Origin: CAYURH01 sp964447105
GTDB taxonomy: Bacteria > Patescibacteriota > Saccharimonadia > Saccharimonadales > EFPC-124
NCBI GenBank assembly: GCA_964447105.1
Contig: CAYURH010000018.1
Location: forward strand, 1 to 23,965
Direction of reading: 5' to 3'
Length of the DNA stretch: 23,965 bases
How positions within the stretch are numbered: position 1 is the stretch's first letter; each line of letters starts with the position of its first letter. The notes below the pieces were generated by a model. It saw only the letters and a program-made list of their open reading frames with translations, was not told where the DNA came from and did not search any database. Of the stretch, positions 21,546-23,965 are shown one piece after another. Position numbers and translations under genes: made by a program.

Positions 21546-22385
21546 ATGGCGAAAACCAAAGTCCTCCACTCTCCAAGCGACCCACAGGAAGTGCCTCACA
21601 GGTTTCTGTTGAGGCGTGGGGATGATTTCTATAGAATTGCTGACCTGCAAATTGTTGATGAGCCAGGCGATAAACTGTCGCTGTACTTGAAGCCACCGCT
21701 TGAACATCTGTACAAATCACGCAAGCCTAGCGGTAAAGTCGGTTTTGCTGCTGGTAGTATTGCTAATGTAAATCTAAACAATGACATTACCAAAGGGGCT
21801 TCCTGTTTCAATCCTTACGCTTCATGGCACAGCTCAGGTAAAGCTCACATCAACGGTTATAGCACTCAGAGCCTAGAGCGTGAAGCCGTACTCAAAGATA
21901 GCTCAACGACTTCAATCTCCGAGATTGCAGTGCAACCCCACGTCATCTTTACGGCACTGTTTCCGCTCAATACGTTGTCCCACGTAAAAGTAAGCCCACC
22001 GCCACCTGAATTTGACGGTAATTACATTGAGGTCTCCAAGAAGCCCTACCGCCAAACTGTTACGGATAAAGACACGCCAGTTCAGTATGTTTTGGACATG
22101 GCTGACTTACGCACAGGCAGTATTGTCATGGATGTCATGGTTCATAACAGGGGCGTTGAGTTTGATATTGAAAAGAACCACCCATATCCGCATAACAGTG
22201 AGATGTACTTTGTCGCACCACCGCTAAAAATTGCTCCCAATAACTCACTATGCCCAGCAGTCACAGTCTTCTTTTACCAACCGATAGGCAGTAGTCCTGT
22301 CACGATTGAGAAGCAGCCGACAACAGTGTGGGTAAGGTCAAAGGGTGCTAGAGAAGACCTGTTTTTTCAATACGAACCGTTCTAG
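21546..22385 (+). CDS. Unknown 279-aa protein of the mobile element
   Basis: A soluble protein with mostly beta-type sequence: short alternating strands, Pro-rich turns (SPPPPEF) and several His (HGH-poor, but KNHPYPHNSEM near the C-terminus). No known domain or catalytic motif is recognised. The ATG at 21546 follows the stop of the 172-aa gene by 11 bases, with GTAGGG as a weak ribosome binding site; a TTG 15 bases earlier would overlap that gene. Its 3' end overlaps the convergent HTH-like gene by 38 bases. Confidence 0.6.
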   Translation: MAKTKVLHSPSDPQEVPHRFLLRRGDDFYRIADLQIVDEPGDKLSLYLKPPLEHLYKSRKPSGKVGFAAGSIANVNLNNDITKGASCFNPYASWHSSGKAHINGYSTQSLEREAVLKDSSTTSISEIAVQPHVIFTALFPLNTLSHVKVSPPPPEFDGNYIEVSKKPYRQTVTDKDTPVQYVLDMADLRTGSIVMDVMVHNRGVEFDIEKNHPYPHNSEMYFVAPPLKIAPNNSLCPAVTVFFYQPIGSSPVTIEKQPTTVWVRSKGAREDLFFQYEPF

Positions 22386-22785
22386 GGGCGAGTGCGTACA
22401 GCTCTTCGTCAGTCAAATCAGCTAGGGGTTCAGGCTGTACGTGCATAAGGTCTGTCCTGCCAAACTCGTTCCTGCACTTACGTTCCAAGTACCACATGCT
22501 AGTTTTGATATCTCCGTGTCTTACGGCTTGAGCCACTGTGTGACGTGCTTGAATAACCATGTACAGTCTTGCACGTTCCATTTTGTCCATAAAATCCTGG
22601 TCATCTTCCAGCCGCTTGTAATATGCAGAACGTGAAACACCAGATACGGAACATGCCTCTTCAACCGTACAGCCGATAGCAAATGCCTGTTCCAATTTAC
22701 GGACAGTGTCAGGGTCAAATACTGTTGGTCGCCCTCTTGTGCGTAAGGTAGTCAGTGTATTCATGCTATAAGGTGTAACTCCCAT
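22348..22785 (-). CDS. HTH protein resembling a phage terminase small subunit
   Basis: A 145-aa protein. The stretch TRGRPTVFDPDTVRKLEQAF followed by CTVEEACSVSGVSRSAYYKRLEDDQDF is a classic helix-turn-helix, as in phage small-terminase and related DNA-recognition proteins. A basic C-terminal helix (ARLYMVIQARHTVAQAVRHGDIKTSMWYLERK) and an Asp/Glu-rich tail (DLTDEELYALAPR) follow. Small terminase subunits bind cos/pac DNA, but no large subunit is in the window, so a transcription or element-maintenance role is equally possible. The start may be 22785 or the second ATG at 22764. It overlaps the 279-aa gene tail to tail. Confidence 0.65.
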   Translation of the reverse strand: MGVTPYSMNTLTTLRTRGRPTVFDPDTVRKLEQAFAIGCTVEEACSVSGVSRSAYYKRLEDDQDFMDKMERARLYMVIQARHTVAQAVRHGDIKTSMWYLERKCRNEFGRTDLMHVQPEPLADLTDEELYALAPRTVRIEKTGLL

Positions 22786-22953
22786 GCCTTACTTGAACGA
22801 AGCCGTTTGATAGGTATTCCTGATAGGGTACTTCAAGCACATTTCTCCATCTGCCTATTTCACCTCTGATAGAGTGTAAACTTTTTGCTACTTGCTGCAC
22901 CAGGATTTATTACCCATCAAAAGACGACTTGATCCAGCATATATAATGAATAT
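22786..22953. other. Right-end junction of the mobile element
   Basis: No gene is seen in these 168 bases. They contain the right copy of GTGTAAACTTT (22874-22884), a short GCACCA that also occurs at the tRNA-Gly 3' end, and the -10 box of the next gene (22942-22947). Neither a long tRNA-Gly fragment nor any clear attR was found, so the exact end of the element is not fixed. Confidence 0.4.
22942..22947 (+). promoter_or_regulatory. -10 box of the SWIM gene (leaderless)
   Basis: A perfect TATAAT, then GAATAT, then ATG: a 6-base gap, with no Shine-Dalgarno and no -35 box at 17 bases. Confidence 0.5.
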
Positions 22954-23280
22954 ATGCCGAAACAAAAATCCGTCCGCGAGCTACTCAGCACAGCCGCGAT
23001 ACAGGAGCTTGCGCTCCCCTCTAATCTTCGGTATGGGACGGCCATTTACAAGCGCGGCGCAGTTGAGTTTATCGAGAACACACACCACAAAGTTGAAGCG
23101 TGGGTTGGCGGCCTCGATGGCACGGTTGCGGCAGGTGGCGGCTCACGGCGCCGTACGCAACTTTTCTCTACCGACGAAGGGCTCGCTTGGCATTGTGCTG
23201 GCAATCCCAAAAACCACCAAATCTTTTGCAAACACTGTGTGGCGCTCGCTTTTGCAATCATAAACAAAGGGGGTAAATAG
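22954..23280 (+). CDS. SWIM-type zinc finger protein
   Basis: A 108-aa protein. The C-terminal WHCAGNPKNHQIFCKHCVALAF fits the SWIM zinc finger (Cys, spacer, C-x-H-x, then hydrophobic A-L-A), a nucleic-acid or protein-binding element also found in bacterial SWI/SNF partners. The part before it (residues 25-70, RYGTAIYKRGAVEF and VEAWVGGLDGTV) resembles the short beta domain that precedes SWIM in bacterial proteins. No helicase is in view. It is leaderless by position of its -10 box and ends 2 bases before the next ATG. Confidence 0.75.
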   Translation: MPKQKSVRELLSTAAIQELALPSNLRYGTAIYKRGAVEFIENTHHKVEAWVGGLDGTVAAGGGSRRRTQLFSTDEGLAWHCAGNPKNHQIFCKHCVALAFAIINKGGK

Positions 23281-23282
23281 CA

Positions 23283-23867
23283 ATGGCACATATAGTACTT
23301 TTTCACTCGGCACTTGGCTTGCGGCCGGGCGTGCACCATTTTGCAGATGAATTACGCAAAGCTGGGCACACGGTAACTACGCCCGATTTATATGACGGCA
23401 AAATATTTGACGATTACCAATCCGGCAACAGTGAATGGACTACTATTGGCATCCCCGCCATTCTGCAGCAAGCCCAGGCTGCCTGCAGTGAACTACACGA
23501 CGACCTGGTATTTGCCGGCTTTTCTAATGGCGCCGCTGTGGCTGAATTCTTGGCCGCCACCCACCCCAAAGCCAAAGGCGCTCTTTTGATGCACGGGGCG
23601 CTACCACTCAAGATGTTGCAGTTGTCGGCCTGGCCACAGCGTGTACCCGTGCAGCTGCACTACAACGACAAAGACCCATTCCGCAACCCCAACAATGACG
23701 CAAGCCTGGAAAAAGAGGTACAGGCCAGTGGCGCCGAGTTCCAAGAGTTTCTTTACAGCGGCAATACCCATTTATTTACAGACCCCGATCTGCCCGATTA
23801 CAGCGAGGCCTCAACTAAGCTTTTGATGGAGCGAGCACTCAACTTCATCGACACACTCTCCCGCTGA
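23283..23867 (+). CDS. Dienelactone-hydrolase-family alpha/beta hydrolase
   Basis: A 194-aa hydrolase fold. The nucleophile elbow is GFSNGA (Ser at about 92; true dienelactone hydrolases have Cys), the acid is Asp in YNDKDPF near 148, and the His is in SGNTHLF near 169. The DLYDG motif near 37 is also typical of the family. The substrate is unknown. It starts 2 bases after the SWIM gene stop, and its own stop overlaps the next start as TGATG, so the three genes form one operon. Confidence 0.88.
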   Translation: MAHIVLFHSALGLRPGVHHFADELRKAGHTVTTPDLYDGKIFDDYQSGNSEWTTIGIPAILQQAQAACSELHDDLVFAGFSNGAAVAEFLAATHPKAKGALLMHGALPLKMLQLSAWPQRVPVQLHYNDKDPFRNPNNDASLEKEVQASGAEFQEFLYSGNTHLFTDPDLPDYSEASTKLLMERALNFIDTLSR

Positions 23868-23965
23868 TGACTACTCCAGACACCCACAGCGTCCAAAACT
23901 ACATCGCCTCGCTCGATGAGCAAACTGTAAAAGATAGCAAAACACTCATCGAACTAATGCAGCGC
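23867..23965 (+). CDS. DUF1801-like protein (start only)
   Basis: The first 33 codons, cut by the window end: MTTPDTHSVQNYIASLDEQT and then VKDSKTLIELMQR. The TVxxYIASLxExxxxDxxxLxxLM pattern is the N-terminus of the DUF1801/YdhG-like family. It overlaps the upstream hydrolase stop. Confidence 0.6.
   Translation, partial: MTTPDTHSVQNYIASLDEQTVKDSKTLIELMQR

Noticed and set aside
22786..22953. attR containing a tRNA-Gly 3' fragment
   Set aside because: Only GCACCA and TAGAGT are shared, at the wrong spacing; no real tRNA piece is present.
1..23965. CRISPR array, rRNA or replication origin
   Set aside because: No regularly spaced repeats, no rRNA-like sequence and no DnaA-box cluster were seen.

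Overview
The window looks like the chromosome of a Candidatus Saccharibacteria (TM7, Patescibacteria/CPR) cell carrying one integrated mobile element. This assignment is an inference. It rests on short, tightly packed operons with ATGA start/stop overlaps, a phosphoketolase plus acetate kinase ATP module, a LemA-HtpX pair, a stand-alone VKOR, scattered single tRNA genes with encoded CCA, and many proteins without recognisable relatives. TGA is used as an ordinary stop codon.

Left block (1-12750, almost all on the minus strand). It starts with tRNA-Ala(GGC), then two tandem NlpC/P60-like cysteine hydrolase paralogs and a proline-rich membrane-anchored DUF4352-like protein. A six-gene run follows, read right to left: LemA, HtpX, a multi-pass membrane protein, NAD-dependent DNA ligase LigA, a DinB-like protein, a 7TM-type membrane protein and a Trm11/UPF0020-type methyltransferase. 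Several of these junctions are 4-bp ATGA overlaps. Next come a small membrane protein and the overlapping phosphoketolase (xfp) and acetate kinase (ackA) genes, which together make acetate and ATP from sugar phosphates.

Centre (12750-14130). A divergent promoter region drives xfp-ackA one way and VKOR the other. Between them lies a perfect TGTGA-N6-TCACA palindrome. A Crp/Fnr-family regulator with the matching RETVxR recognition helix is encoded just beyond VKOR.

Accessory stretch (14130-17640). Small stand-alone transcription units alternate with tRNA-Leu, tRNA-Cys, tRNA-Phe and tRNA-Gly genes. Two of the units are strikingly GC-rich: a lipoprotein and a 249-aa protein of unknown function. 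Three units (these two plus a small membrane protein) share one architecture: a strong -10 box, a stem-loop starting about three bases after the predicted transcription start, one gene, and usually a hairpin at the end. An HNH endonuclease gene ends inside tRNA-Leu.

Mobile element (about 17613-22900). A large serine recombinase whose 3' end runs into tRNA-Gly(GCC) is followed by a 59-aa small ORF, an operator-like palindrome and a DUF4238 gene overlapping a 188-aa unknown gene. A divergent pair of unknown genes (172 and 279 aa) and a small-terminase/HTH-like protein complete it. Remnants of a second tRNA-Gly copy beside the intact one suggest repeated integration here. The tRNA-Gly has U19 and A56 in place of the near-universal G19-C56 pair.

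Right flank (22950-end). Ordinary chromosomal genes resume: a SWIM-type zinc finger protein, a dienelactone-hydrolase-like protein and the start of a DUF1801-like gene.

Several genes here have a -10 hexamer ending exactly 6 bases before the ATG and no Shine-Dalgarno sequence, which indicates leaderless mRNAs. Others have clear AGGAG-type sites, so both modes seem to coexist.
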